Source: Dermatemys mawii | Lineage: Eukaryota; Chordata; Testudines; Dermatemydidae | Direction of reading: 5' to 3' | Assembly (NCBI GenBank): GCA_007922305.1 | Contig: ML677366.1 | Location: 10,223,433-10,287,432 of the forward strand | DNA length: 64,000 bases | In this document: one piece after another, positions 45,085-59,170 of the stretch | Layout of the letters: every line of letters begins with the position of its first letter | Position numbering within the stretch: the stretch's first letter is position 1 | Made by a program: the position numbers and the translations under genes | The notes under the pieces: generated by a model | Database searches by the model: none | Seen by the model: only the letters and a program-made list of their open reading frames with translations | What the model was told of the DNA's origin: nothing

Positions 45085-48000
45085 CCTGTAAACAGAGATG
45101 GGAGTGGTGCTAATGAACTCTATGACCCTTGGTGCATGTGCTGGGTTCCATGTGAATCCAACTGCAAGATCAGGCCAATGAGATTACTCACATGAGTACA
45201 GTTACTCATCACATGTCTAAGCATGTTTGATCAAAGCCAAACTTAACTTGGGCCATGTTCGTGCAAGCCCTACCCACAATGCATAGCCCCAACTAAAGCA
45301 TTAGTGCCTCAATGCTAGTCTGGGGGGCATGGATCAGTGTTCATGTCACACTCCTTGTCGGTACCCAGCCTAGGCTTGGGAAGTTAATGATCCAACCAGA
45401 AGACCAAATTCAGTGATGAATCCTGGTCACTTGCCACCTGAGGCACATTGCACATACACTAAAAAGAATGCAAATTCGCTGAGCCATGGTATTCATTTAA
45501 GTCATGCCACTTCACAGGACTATCCCAATCAAATGCTAACCAGGCCAACCTTGCTTAGCTTGTGTAAGCAGAAGGGAATGGCTCCAGAGGAAGTTACCTC
45601 AGAACCAAAAATTAACTGTGTATCCCTGCCAAAAATGAAGAAACAATTTTTTGCCATTTTCACTATAGGTATTTCTTCACTCTCTAATTTATCAAAATTT
45701 AAAAACAGAAAAAAACCCCCATATTTGTTTCAGGTATCCAAATAGCTTCTGGAACAAAAAGCCACATGCCCTTGAAAAACCTGTTCTGTTGGTTCTGAAC
45801 ATATCCCAAATATAATATATCTAGGCTTCAAAGTATTATTTTTTTATTGGTAAATGTGGGAAACATCAATTTCACTGTACACACACACACAACTGACGAA
45901 AAAGTATTTTCACTGATCATCAAAATTTACAGATAGACAAAGTGAGAAAATGCTGCTTGAGAACTTATTACAATCAAAGTCACAGCAATTTAGACTTTTA
46001 GATTAGACTTGTTACAAATGGACTAGTGAAGGAATAGTAAAAATGGGTATGTTTTGTTGATTTTATATTTATTTTGTACATTTTAAAATAAGATGTCAAC
46101 AATTTGAGTTTTTAATAATTTATAAAGCTTTAACTTTGAATCTCAACATCTACTGTCATTGAATAATTGTCTGACAAAATTTCCCACAGCTGTGAAAATT
46201 TAAATTAATAAAAATAAAAAAATGCTTAAAAGTCAACATTGACATTATACATCAGAATGATAAAAAAAATAAAAATTGAACGCTGCCAAGTCTAATTCTA
46301 ATTGTGATATATATATTTGCACTGTATTATATTACAGCCAAGACAACCAAACTGCAAATGTGTTGCAAGGCTGCTAATGTAGTATGGAGAGGTGATCTTT
46401 CTGTTAACAAGAAATTAGTTGAACTATCAAATTACCACGACAGGACTCAACGGGATTCAAGAGAAAATTATAAAACAAGAAATAAAGCACTTGTGCAAAC
46501 TGGCCACTGAAAGCAAAGAGAGTTTTGCCTTGTGGTGAAAAATGGGAGCAAAAAGAAACTGGTATTGGAAATTATTATAGACTCAAGTAGAGCAAGCAGG
46601 TAAACCAGGAACCATATATGCAAGGAGGCCTAAAAAGAGGCTAAAACACTAATTATAGGGTATTTGCAATAGAGATAAACAATGACCAGAATAAGAAATG
46701 TGAAATTTCTGAAGAAGGTGAATATTACTGGAGATTGCATGGCATTATTTTGTGCTGGTGGCTGCAGCTGCTTCTGTGTGACTAATTCTTAAAGATATCC
46801 CTCTCCATTGTATATTATACCATCAGCACAATTCATAGACGTATGCCATTCTGTAATTCATTATTTGTCCTCTACAAATGTGCAGTGTGTATGTTTGCTA
46901 TAAGAGCAGTAGTGAAGGTGCATTTTGTGCCTCAGAGGAAAGATGAGAAAATGATAACAGAATACCTGGATGACAAATAAAGGATTATCACACACCACCT
47001 GACATGGAGCTGGAAAGAAAGCCTCTCTGCCACAGCGATGTTTTTTTTTCCTGCCTGCATCATTTGCTGAAGTTTTCCCAACTCAAAGAGGCATTTGGGG
47101 AGGAAAGTGATGTCTGCTCTTCAGTTCCAGACAAGTTCTGTGGCTCTAGTGACTTATCTATCACCAGAATCTACTTTCCAAAGAACCTTTCCTGTATTTG
47201 CTCTATTTGTGGTTTTCTGAACCCTAGTTTCTAGGACATTTATTTATAAGAATAAGCAAGAAACAGGAAATATTGAGAACTTGTACTGATCTTGCCCTGT
47301 GCTGAAAATAGATATTTACTGGGATTCAAATGAATCACCCATGTTGTTTTTACAGTCACTGAAGTTTTTATTGTAAATTCCTGGAAACAATATTTCTCAT
47401 CTGTTTTAACACACTTTCTGGGCATAAGACAGGATGGTAGTATGCCCAGGTTAGGGAGCTTTATGGGGGTATTTATTTGACATGCCAACATCTCTCCCAA
47501 GATGTCATCTTGTGCTCCCAAATGTATCCTTTCATTTTGAAAAAGTAAGGGCCTAAATCTTTTCTTACTTACAGTGGCTATATACTTGCCTAACTCCATT
47601 GACCTCAAGGCTCAATGAAGTCTTATCTTTTTCTGGGGGCTAAGAAAACCTTCAAAATGTGAGCCAAGTGTAACTGATGCAGAGATGTCTGCCCAAGTTT
47701 GGAGAGAACTCAAAACAATAGCTGTCGTGGGCGGTGTGAACTGCCCCTTGTCCATGTCAGCAAGGTGTTAACCCAGATATTTAAGTAAGATACTCTAAAT
47801 GTCAAGATTCTTAACTGTTTCATAACTGATCAAGCACATGAGAAATTACAGGGAGGGCATTATTGTGCAGGTCTGCGTCGCTGCTGTGAGTGACTTTACC
47901 TCTCAGTGAGTTACTGGCCTTGCAAGATACTATCCTTCCCCCTCCATCCAAATCAACAATAAGGCAAGACCAAAGGAACCTATTAGAGCTCAGGAGGGTA

Positions 48001-50279
48001 TCTGAAGCTCAACAGAGGGGAAGCTGCCAACATAAAGCTCCAGAGACCCCATGAGTGTATTCAAACCTGTTGAGGAGGAGCGGAGCCCACAAGAGCATGT
48101 ATTATGAATACCTACACTAAACATTTTGAGTGACATCTGTTCTGTTCAATAGGTGGTGTCCTGGCCGAACAAGAGATAAGATGTTAATGAAACCCATGTT
48201 CACTGTTACAACATTAAACAGTTAAGCGTGGCCCAGGGTTTTATGTTAAATCATTGCTGGCAATTCCCACTGTAACCACCACCATTAATGATCTTTTAAA
48301 ACTTTCATTAAAGATACAGAAAAAGGAAAAATGAGTAAAGCATTTAAAATGTAAAGTATTAAAGAGGGCTTCCATTTTAATAATACCCTTCTTCCCTTTC
48401 GCTTTATCTATAGAGAGCTCTCATACAGAAACCCCTAGTGTTTGGCAGTGTTTTAGATGGTATTAAAGATCCCATTAACTGCCCTTTTGTGGTGAAAAGA
48501 GAACAAAAGTTGGTTGAGATGGTCAGGAGCTGTTAATGAAATCTGATTCCCTTTTCTTTAAGACAAATGAAGAGAAATGTAAGCAAAAGAGAGAGGAGAG
48601 AATGGAAAGCAGGGGAAAAAGTAGCTTCTGTCTGTGATGCTGGCTTTCACTTGCAGCCTGGCTGCTGGAGAAACATGAACACGGCAAGTGCCACTCAAGA
48701 TCTAGCAACTTTTAGCAACATCTGGCAATTTAAGGCATCGCTTTTAGCAGCTTTTCTGGTCACAGGCTCACCACAGTGTTGAAAAATTTATGAGTTGTCT
48801 AGTCTGGCTAAGCCAGACTCTGGCTAGACAGAAGGACAAAGGAGTGCAATAGGAAAGAGGGGAAATAAGGTAGGGAGGGAAAATGACGTATGAGGATGGA
48901 TGTCAGAACAGGAACCCAAATCTCACATCTCAGCTGCCGTTCAGGGTTTACCCAAAGCTGGTGGAAGTGGCAATGTCAAATTGTCCCCTCTTTCTGTGGC
49001 TGGCCGAACCAGGATGCCATTCAGGATCAGGAAGACAGAGGCCCAGTGGGGTCATGGTGGATACCAGGGTCCTAGAAGATGATGAAGGTGGGAGCCATAA
49101 TGGTGAAGCTCAGTCTTTCCAGTCCACACGTCCCTTTTATTTAGTGGCCCCCAAATAAACAATCATCCAATAAGGGGTGGCAGCCTCATCCCATTAACAT
49201 TTACTGATCCACACACATTTTGGTGATTTCAACTATAAACATTTCCTCTCATTTCTAGAAACCTGCCATCTAATTGTCATGCCAACCTATGACTCTACCA
49301 GGTGCCTTGAAGACCCCTGATCCCAGTTCCTTTAACCTACTCAAGTCAGTTTGTACCGCTCTATTTGTCTCCATTTTTTGTGGATTTTTATAAACAATTT
49401 TATGTAATAGCACGTGTTGGACATTTGTTATCCTCGCCAATTTAAGAGCTCAGGCCTCTGAACACCACATCTCACTTAGGGCAGAGCGTGGCTTGGAAAC
49501 AGAATTTGGAATAGTACCACTATTCTCCCCTCCTCCAGTCTAAGCTATGCAGGTCCGTATGCATTAAGTGACTGCCAGAAATCACTTTGATTACAGACAT
49601 TACAGATTATCAGATTCTCTTTGTTTGATGCAAAATTTCATGTAAGAAACAACTACCAGGTCTAAGTTACTTCATGCAGATATGTGGGTAAAAGCATCTA
49701 TGATCGTAGCCCCTCCTCCCATCCCCAGAAAATGTCACCAAAGCTGATCTATGTTTATTACGGGAATGATGATGATTAGTAATCATAATTTGTTCACAGA
49801 GTGACCACTGACTGCATACAAATTACCCTACAAAATTTGCATTTCTTAGCACTAAATATCTGCATTATTTGGTGATTTTGCCTACTGATTAAGAAGAGGC
49901 CTACATGTTTTAGACCCTTCTCTCAGTGTCCATTCCTGTGAATTAAATGCTGGAAAAGCCACATCTTCAACCCAGAGGTTAGATCTCACAAAGAAATGAA
50001 AGCTACACATCCTCGAGCTTCCTCTTCATCTGTGTTTTGTTGTGTGCCTCCTCACTGTATGACTCAAAAACCCGGGTTGTGCATTCAGAGCTCAGCAGGT
50101 TGAGATGACAGAAATGAGACCAACGTTTCCACTAAGTTTCTTTATATTTACTTGTTATTCCAAAGTTCAACATTCTTCAAAACAGGCCTGTCCCCTAAAC
50201 AAGCCTCAGAAAAATCTGAGCAGGGAGATGGGGGGCAGGAAATTGTTTCAATATAAGGAAACAGTAAGATTAACCAGTT
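45085..50279. other. Unassigned flanking DNA
   Basis: Long, mostly single-copy, AT-rich stretch with no frame above 122 codons and no recognised domain. A (CA)n run lies near 45880. GGTATTAAAGATCCCATTAACTGCCCTTTTGTGG at 48459-48492 faintly recalls the body of the 5S-derived SINE at 25718 (TGGTCATTAAAGATCCCATGGCACTTTT), but it is too short to call. Confidence 0.5.
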
Positions 50280-50400
50280 ATTTTTACAGAGAGAGATTTG
50301 CCCTACCGGATCAGTCCACTGAGCCATCATGGCTCACGTCGTGTTCTAGCAGTGACCAATACCTGCTGCTGCAGAGGAAAGTGGACCCCCCTCTAATGTA
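50280..50400 (+). repeat. Reptile interspersed repeat (same family as 17637-17770)
   Basis: TTTGCCCTACCGGATCAGTCCACTGAGCCATCATGGC...CTAGCAGTGACCAATACCTGCTGCTGCAGAGG matches the common 'CATACTGGGTCAGACCAATGGTCCATCTAGCCCAGTATCC...GACAGTGGCCAATGCCAGATGCTTCAGAGG' wording. The 126-codon frame over it is not a gene. Confidence 0.5.
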
Positions 50401-52049
50401 CCTAGCTGATGGTGTAATGTTGTACATTCAGGGAAATGACTCCTTAGTTACTCACGCAGCTTACGTCTCAAAGCATAAGATTTAGGGACAACGTTTTGCA
50501 GCTTTCCCCGCCCCTGCTCTCTGTGTGCTTAACTGTAACTCTGTGTAACTGTTTATATTCCTAACTGGTTTATGCCTCTTTTTTTTTTCTGATAAAACCC
50601 TGGGCTTCATCAGCAGTCCCTCTCCCGGATGCCCTAGTGGGAAAGATGAGGATGCCTCCAGAAAACAAGAATCTTCAGATAGTCTAATGCTGGCCCAGCC
50701 AGCTTTACAACACCTATTCTCTGTTCTTCATCTCCTCAGAAGAAAGAGGTGGAGTACACAGCACTCTGCCAGATCCTTGGTCAGTGTGATTTAGAGCAGT
50801 CCCTGAGGCTGCTCTAAGTTACTTGGGAAGCTGTTTGCCAGCCAGCTGCTGGCCACCCCAAGAATGGAGATGGAGATGGGTGGTTTCAATCTACATCTCC
50901 ACCCCTCCCGCCTATTCAGCTGCAAGTAGTTGGAACCCCTTTAAAAGAAAAATCAATGGAGGTATTTAAAGCTCTGTTTTTAAAAAAAGGCATTATAGAC
51001 CTTAGCTGAATGAAATGATTGGCATCCTCTGTGTTCAATATTTTGCATCTGAAACATTCTAGATGCTATTGCACAGACAATTAAGATTAGAGATGAGGCA
51101 GAACCAGACAATCAGATCCAGATGGCGGAAGTTTCTGTACTGGTTCCAATAGGAGCATCAGATCAGAACATATTCATGCCCACCCCTACTTTCTCTAAAC
51201 TTTGGGAATATTCAAATATGATCCGCTTCTGGATCCAAACTTTATTCCTCAGGCCTGCCTCCTTGTAATGATACAACATTGGCTGGATTTTTTACATGCA
51301 AGGATGAGAGGTAACATTTAGCCATATGAAACATAATGTAAAATGCATCCTGTGTGTGTCTAAATTCTCTGTCTAGGATCCCCACAGCCACCAAAGCACC
51401 AGACTGCAGATTTATTTAATTACAACCTTAAAAAATGCCTAGCCTTTGCCTTAAGAATGATATAAAAGATGCTTTGCATTTCTTCTGATAAACCAGACAG
51501 ATCAGCATTAAAGCCTTTGATCCAAATGGATTATCCCAAGGACAAGGAAAATAAACAGCAATAAAGTTGAGAATTCTGTTTCCAGGTAACAACCGGATGT
51601 GGAGGCTGAGGTTTTCCATATCTGCCCTCACAACTGTATGATAATAGAATTATGTGCATGCAGTTGTCATCCCAGAAGATCGGTATGAAACCCTGAAGTG
51701 AAATGATGTGTTTCTTTGCAGAGGGGCGGCTGTGAAAGGGCTGTAACGACGAGGCCCCAAATGAGGTTTTCATGAGTGTGAACATATTATACTGGATAGG
51801 TAAAGTGAATTTTTAAAAGAGACAAAAGGGAAGAAAAAAGTGTCGGAGTGGAGAAGAAAAAGGTTGAACATGGGTGTTTTAAAAGGCTTTCTACCATTTC
51901 ATACATAGCATCACTATAAACTGTATAACAAAATGCTCCACAGAATTAGGTACAAGAAAGTACAATATGTAAGTGTTTTCGCTGTTCATATTCCTAAATA
52001 ATAATTAATTCATGTACTTGATGTAGTTAGTGCCTTTGAGATGGAGCAA

Positions 52050-52185
52050 CAAAGGGCTAGATTTAAATAGGCACCTAAATACACAAATAGGTACATAGTG
52101 GTATTTTCAAAAGTGCCAAGGAATTTAACTCCCCAGTGAATCTTTAGGTACCCAAATACCTTTTGAAATCTGGCACAAAGTGCTT
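52050..52185. mobile_element. MITE of the TTTAGGCACCTAAAT family
   Basis: GGGCTAGATTTAAATAGGCACCTAAAT, then GTGGTATTTTCAAAAGTGCCAAGG, then AGGTACCCAAATACCTTTTGAAATCTGGC. The ends are inverted relatives of one another (GATTTAAATAGG / ACCTTTTGAAATC). A second copy lies within the MIR at 58840-58935. Confidence 0.55.
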
Positions 52186-52189
52186 TACC

Positions 52190-54560
52190 AACTACTTATA
52201 TGTAGGGACATTTTCTTTCATGCAGTCTCCTCCAGGGTGGATCACAGCAGCTATTAATTCCCAACTCATTGTGCAGCCATTTAGGACATGCAGAGAAGAA
52301 GTTACAGTACACTGTCGGGTAGGGTCTGATATCTTTGTTTGTTCACTTGATGACATAAAGAGGGGGAAAGCTCTGATGTAGTTGATCAGATTCCCGCAGC
52401 AATCACATCTAACCTCTCTAAGACTATCATCACTGATACCATCCTATGATCATCCCATCGAGATCCCTGAGCATCTGCCGGTGGCTTCTCAGAGCACTAT
52501 TTAGCCTAATCACCAGAAACACACTATTCTGACTGGAAAATGATTTAAAGTTAGGGCTGTCAGCATTTCTACCCTGTCTTCCAGATATTGCTGCCTCCCT
52601 CTGCCATTGCACCACCCTGATATACAATATTCTCTCAGGGGTTAGCAAACAATTATGGTATTTAGGTAAATTTACTTCTGATGCTCTTGGAATATGTTTC
52701 CGCAACATGATATTGCATCATTTTACTCCTGCACATGGAACCAGCTGTTTAAAAGTGAAGTCTCTTTCTTGCCAGCTTCTTTGGGCCCTAAGAAAAACAG
52801 GAGTCATTGTTTTCAAGAATTCTCTGCTAATCCCATGGATAGTCCCCTGCTAGCCCCTTCTAACCTTAGCACTGCAGATGGCTTCTGATGGCACTAATTC
52901 TCCTAAATCTCCAGGCAAGAGTGAAGGAGAGAGTAGGAGATTCACTGGTTTGTCATATCTGGTCATAAGCCACAACTTCCTTTCCCCAGCACTTCTTTGA
53001 AATACGCTCGCCTCACTTTGGAGTGCAAAGGTTCACGTTCTCAGCACAGCCAATATTTAAATGTGGCAAAGCACCTAATCTGATGGAGTAACTCAAGAAG
53101 GAAATTGTGAAAAAAGGCTTACGGTTAAGAAAACACTTACTTTCCTTTTAACCCCTAGATTACTAATTCCCTTTGGCGGGGGAGGGATCAGTGATATGAG
53201 AGGGGTTTCTAGCAGGTGGGAGACAAAAGAGGTTGGGTTTTATCTGGACCAAGTCCTGGAAACACACCATTGTCATTGGCATATGATCTCCTTTTGTGAC
53301 CTGTTTTCCCATTCCGGGTTTCCTACCCCAGCCATCTCTTGAATACATCAGAATAGGGATAGGTCAGTCAAGAGGGCACATCTGTAGGGTTTAGGGACAA
53401 AGCCAGCAAGACGACGGAGTGACCCAGATTGGCACCTCTGGGTGGGGAGCTGGAAAGGGGTCAGGAATATTGTGGGGATTAAGGTTGTATCAAATAGCTG
53501 AGATGTTGGAGGTCAAACACCTTTTGCCATGGATAGATGAACTGCTGAGCATATGAATGTGCAGCTGTTTTGCATAAATATTTGTGTGTGAATATAATGC
53601 CTTTCAGAGAGTCTGTAACTGCCTATCAGTCCAGTACTGTCACAACACCCTGATCTTTAACAAACAGCTGATAACCCATAGGACACCAACTGTTAGGTGC
53701 TTTATTTACTCTACACATTGGAATGTTTTCCAAGGGAAGTGGTGCCCAAGTCAGCTGAAGGCATAGTGTGAAATTATGTCCAATTATGTCTAAAGGAGAC
53801 ATTCTGGGAATCCTTCCAGCTCTCAGCCTCATCTTAAGAAAACATCGAGCTAAGCCGGAAATCTGTTTCTGAAAACCAGGTAATGGGCATAAAGGGGTGC
53901 AGACTCGGGATAGAGAGTTGGAATTTCAGGTTTTGAGGGGCACTTTTGGTTTTGAAGTAATTGAGCAAAAGTGGTGTATTTCTTAGCAAACCAAATGTAA
54001 AGCATAAGTTCCTGGACCCTTGTCAACAGTTATGTTTTTCTCAGGATTCCCAACATGTCCACCCCTACCTATTAGCCTAACAAGGGCTAAAGAACATGAT
54101 GGCAGATGATGTGACTGCTTCTTCTGACAAGAATGCAAAGGTACTGTGAATACTGGGAGGGTCTTTCCCATCTGTGCCACTGCCCTGTCCTTCACAACTG
54201 ATTCCCACTCGCCTTACCTCTCATTCAGGATCAAAACTCCTGCCAGGGTGCCGGTCTCCTTCGCCCACTCGTCCAGATTTTCAAACAAGCACCTTTGTGT
54301 TTTCTCCCATGCTGCCCCTCATGCTTAGGAGGAAGTTCCCTGAAAACATCTGAAAAACTAACTCATTATTCTCCTTCAAAACTCTCCTTCAAACCCTCCT
54401 TTGAAATGAGGCTTACACAAAAATGGACAACAGTTAGGCTGCCGGACTATTGAGACCACTGCCGATCATCCTGACCAACATTGTCTCCTTGTTTCCTTGT
54501 ACTTCCCCATGACTGCAGATGTTGTCTCTTGTCTTATAGGTCAGTTGTAAGCTTTCTGGG
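52190..54560. other. Unassigned flanking DNA
   Basis: No recognised repeat or gene; frames are below 100 codons. Confidence 0.5.
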
Positions 54561-54564
54561 GCAA

Positions 54565-54680
54565 GGGCTGTCTTTTTGTTTGGCATTTCTACAGCGCCTA
54601 GCACAATGTGGGCCTGGTACATGACGGGGCACCTAGCTGCTAGGGTAATGCAAATGAATAAGAATAAATAATAGTGCAGG
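54565..54680 (+). repeat. Ancient SINE/L2-like 3' end
   Basis: GGGGCAAGGGCTGTCTTTTTGTTTGGCATTTCTACAGCGCCTAGCACAATGTGGGCC ends in AATAAGAATAAATAATAG. It is one of the better preserved copies of this family in the window. Confidence 0.65.
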
Positions 54681-54684
54681 AACT

Positions 54685-57600
54685 GTAAAAGCCTTTTAGT
54701 TGGCTGAGAAGAAGTCTCCCAGCACAGATGCCACATTGGGCCTCCATAGGGAGCCCAGTGCTGGCCTCCTTACAAGGCCTGGTGTTGTGGGGATTGCAGG
54801 GTGAGGCAGTAGAGGGTGAGGTCATAGCACATACTGCTGTGGCCACTCTGGGCAACTCCTGTGGAGCTCTCTCTAACAGAGCTCTTTGGGGTCTTGTTTG
54901 GTCTCTGGTCAGCCCAAAAAGCCACCTTTCCCCGACACCGCACCTCCCTGTACCTGCGTGTGTAACACACAGAATTTCACTCAGTGAGTTAAACTAGAAC
55001 TATGTAAAACATGGTGCTTTGGTTGCCAAGGAAATCATGCAGAATGTTTCACCTGAAGCCCAAAACACTCTTCTCAACCAGTGTGTTCCGCTTGGAGTTC
55101 TCAGAGTTGAATAACCCACAAAACTCAGTGGAGCTAATGAAACTGTCCCATTTTGTATCCCTTGAAATCTGGACCAGATTTTACCAGCGTGAATGAATAT
55201 TTTGGCAAACCTGGCCTGGGGTTTGGGTGACAGGCTTGCAAAGAAACTGAATGTGTGTTATATGTAGTTATGAAAGAGAGGGAATGTTGTCATTCTTTTA
55301 CCACCATATGACACTTTCAGATGAGGAGGAGTCTCCGTGCCTGCTGCCGGGACAGCGGGCATTTCATATTCCAGTTCAGACGTACAATGTTACAGGGCAA
55401 GTTACCTTTCCAGAGACTATTTGTTTGTACTGTACTTACTTTGTTGTTTTTTCTCAGTCTGGGAATGCAAGTAGTCCGAGGTGACAATATCTGTTTTATT
55501 TCAGGTGCATGAGAAAACAGAACAGAAACCTATATGACTCTTTCACACTGTTTATGAACATTTCACACTGTTCTATTTTAAGCCCTACACTGAAAGCTGT
55601 GCAGATGCCTGAGTGGGTGGGGGGAGTTATGTGACAAGCTGGATGCAGTGTATAGTCTTTTTCCTAATACACATTGGTTGTGAATTAAATTGAGAAGCCT
55701 ACGCAAATAAATAGCAAGTGTGATTTGTGACAGAGTGTCTTCCTGGGAAAGTTGGCTTAGATGGATTCTGACAAATTTGGCAAATGTACGTTTTATAAAG
55801 GAAGCAACCTAAGACCAAGAGGAAGGTTTCCACATTTTTAAAGATCCTAATAAAGACAACTGTTTTCAAACAAATAACAATCCCCTCACAAAGCCTGAAA
55901 CCCAAACAGCCAGCAAAAAGAACCCAGGATACTGAAAGCAAGCAAGAATGAAACTGACTTCATTGATTTTTGTTGTCCAATCTGAGAGCAAATAGACAAT
56001 GCAGAGGTTCAAGTAAACTGGATTTTCAAATTTCTTTCATTTTTAATAATCAGGGGTATTAGTGAGATAGGTGGGGGTCATTTTTTTGTTTATGAAATCA
56101 TTAGTTGGACAATGTCCTTTAGAATGTGCCAGAATTTTATTTTGTCACTCTAAAATTATCACAGTTAGGAAAAGCCCTTGTAATTTATTTGTGACTGGAA
56201 AAGTTATTTTTAAACTATTGGGAGTATGATAAACATCCTGGACTTCCAATAATGTTTGTTTCCTACAACAACAGTCATAAGATTTTTTCTGCGGGGAGGG
56301 AAGCATCAAGAGAAAGGAAAATAGCTTTAGAAAGAATATTGTGGCCACACAGACGCAAGGACTGTCTGTGCTTGGAGTAAGACAGATCACTATCTGGATA
56401 ATTTTTCCCCTTTGCTGCTATTCTTTACTCAGAGTTTGATGCTCCCATATGATTTATTGAAGTACATAAAGAGGAAAGTGTATGAAATATTGTCCCCAAA
56501 GCTTCCAAAGAATGGCAGAATTTGATAGAGGGCCCCTTTCACCTTCAACCCTCTAATCCTCCATCTGAAATAAGCACTAAACCCTCCATCTCTCACTGCC
56601 AGAGAAGTGCCAAATCATATTCTTGTTATGAAGAATATTAATTCGTTCTGGTTATGAAGTGCTGTAGATTATAGTGCATGCACCAGAACTGGCAAATGGA
56701 TGTGTCATGTAATTTCATTGCTTCTAATTTGGCTTTCGATTGATGTGGATATAGCACTGCATAGAAACATTTGAGGCTACCAGCAGGGGCTGGGGATGGG
56801 GGCAAGTTGTGAGTTCAGTTACACTAGATTAGAATTGTTGTGTTTTTACACTTGTGAACGAGAGCAGAATCTGTCCCTCCCACACAAAAATCATTGTGAA
56901 GAGGTTGGTCAGACCACATTAGTTAACTCTGTACAAGAATTGCTTTTATGAAGAGTGGCATTCATTATTTCATGAAGAGGTGAGTAAGGCATGCAGGATT
57001 TGGCTGAAGACTTGGACTTTGATCAGGCAGAAGGAACTACACATTGATATGCTTATTAGAAGTATGCAAAATATTTGTGACACAATGCAGAGCTTCTCAG
57101 AAACTGTCCATATTTTGCTGTGGCCTCTAGAACATGCCCATTTCTTCCGGAAACCTTGCAGGGAAAACTACTTTGCATCAAGAACAGCTGAAAATTCACA
57201 TGGATACTGAGAACATCCACAGTTCTATTGTAACATATGTGGCAGAGCTACTAGGAAAACTGCGTCTCTGACTCCTCTTGGTCTCTTTGAATCTGTCCTC
57301 TTTCATATCTCAGGCCTAAAACAGCTGTCTCTGTTGAGGTGCAGTCACAAAATTCTTCCACTCTCAGACCAGCCTGGAGGCCTGAGCTGGGTGCATTAAG
57401 AGATGAGGCAGGATCCATGGTACAGTTAGCCCAGTAACTATGACGTATGTGATGGTAACGTGATGAGGTAGTGACAGTGGGGAATTTCCAGTAAGCACCA
57501 ACAGCGCTAAAAGCAAGCCTGATAGTAGGAAAAAGCAAAGACTAACTATCCTTATCTGTCTTTGAAAATCTGATCTTTAAGCCCTTCATGAAGGGTTTGT

Positions 57601-58755
57601 CAAAATACCTAAACCTCAGGTATTCTCTTCATGTTACTGATAATTGGCCAGTCTTTGACTCTTTAAAAAGATTATGTGAACATGCAGATACACAATTCAT
57701 GTTATAACATGTTATTTGCAAGGTCTGGCTGGAAGTTCATCTGTTGGCAGAATGGGAAAGTTATTTGTGAGACATTGCAGAGAGTTCTGTCAGCATTTGG
57801 GTTTTGTGCTCAGCCTTGGAGGGAGAGAAGTATTAATCTTGCTAGAAGACTCCTTGCAATGGGGCCTATTCTTCTAGAGAATAAGAGAAACACAACTAAG
57901 ATTTATAGAGCTGGAGGTAAAAAAATCCATTTTGGCTTGCACTATTTTTTTTTTAATAATAAATGATTAGGGGGAAAAAAAGCTTAACACTGGTATCAAC
58001 CTCTTTATTCCATCCAGTTGTTGATAGCTCTAAGATAAATAAGTCCAATCTATACTACATCATTTCTGACGAACTTGGAAAGACAAAGAGAACAAAGGTA
58101 CTAAAGAGTCATGCAGCTATAAAGGGGACAACACCAAACTACAGGCTTCATCAAACAGCTATAACACATCTTTATGGCTTTATTATCTTTGTTTCAGATA
58201 AATACCTTTTTATCACATTTAAGGTCACACAATGGGCTGAATGGCAGATATTTTTCATTTGTTGAGATATTTAACAAGCAAATAGTGCTATTTCCTATTT
58301 CAGATCAGTAAATAACAAACCTATGACTAAATTCTTGAATTATGCCGTAGATTGAAAAGAGCCACAATCTGAATACACCCCTGTGTTTTTATCAATGTTT
58401 TTTTAGTCCATGTACAAATCATGGTTCTGCTTCAACTTAACCTTCAACTTAACCTGAATTCTGCTCCTGCCTACCTGGCATGACCACATTCCTCCTAGAC
58501 TCTGGCTTTTTTGTTTAAGCCTCCATCTTTGCTGCTCCCTTTGGCTGTGTGCCATATATGACAATTATTTAATGAGCACAGCTCCTCCCCCTAAATAAAA
58601 CTCACCCAAACCCATTGTGGTTGAACATAGACTGGCACTGACAAAAACACCTTTCCCTATTACCTGGGTTAAGCACACTTCAGGTACAGGGCCATCATCT
58701 CTACTCAACTGCCCTTCAGTTTTAGTTCTTTGAAGGCATCCTGGAACAAATGGGT
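54685..58755. other. Unassigned flanking DNA
   Basis: AT-rich, no frame above 100 codons, no recognised repeat or RNA gene. Conserved regulatory elements could be present but cannot be seen from one sequence. Confidence 0.5.
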
Positions 58756-58759
58756 CTTG

Positions 58760-59025
58760 GAAAGGAAGGATAGTCTTGTGATTTAGGTTCTGGGTGCAAT
58801 TTCTGATTCTGCTGCAGATTTCATCTGTGGTCCCTAAAATCCCTAAAGTGGGTTTTGAAAATTGTACCCTAAGTGACTTAGGAGCCTAAATCCTTATTGA
58901 AAGTCAATCAGATTTAGGGTTCTTTGTTACCTCCATTTAAGTGCTCTGGCAAGTTTCACCCTTAATCTCTCTGTACCTCAATTTCCCCAGCTGCGAAATA
59001 GGACTAAAAGTTTCCTTTCTCCCAC
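58760..59025 (+). repeat. MIR SINE interrupted by a MITE
   Basis: AAGGAAGGATAGTCTTGTGATTTAGG...GGTGCAATTTCTGATTCTGCTGCAGATTTC is a decayed MIR head. After the insertion at about 58840-58935, CTGGCAAGTTTCACCCTTAATCTCTCTGTACCTCAATTTCCCCAGCTG is the conserved MIR core end (usual TTAATCTCTCTGTGCCTCAGTTTCCCCATCTG). Confidence 0.7.
58840..58935. mobile_element. MITE (TAGGAGCCTAAATCC family) inside MIR
   Basis: GTTTTGAAAATTGTACCCTAAGTGACTTAGGAGCCTAAATCC...GAAAGTCAATCAGATTTAGGG is a copy of the family at 52050-52185. It splits the MIR, so it is younger than the MIR. Confidence 0.5.
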
Positions 59026-59029
59026 CCAG

Positions 59030-59170
59030 TGTCCATCTTTCCTATTTAAACTGCAAAGTCTTCTGGGCAGGCACTGTTTCTTACTATGTGTATGTATAGT
59101 GACTGGCACATAGGGCCCTGGTCCCTGGGCTTCTAAGCACTATTAGAATACAAATAATGAAGTACAATAA
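59030..59170 (+). repeat. Ancient SINE/L2-like 3' end
   Basis: TTTAAACTGCAAAGTCTTCTGGGCAGGCACTGTTTCTTACTATGTGTATGTATAGTGACTGGCACATAGGGCCCTGGTCC ends in an AATAATGA-type tail. It follows directly on the MIR core end, so it may be that element's own 3' part. Confidence 0.65.

Noticed and set aside
50105..50485. 126-codon open frame
   Set aside because: It overlaps a recognised interspersed repeat (50280-50400) and has no known domain.
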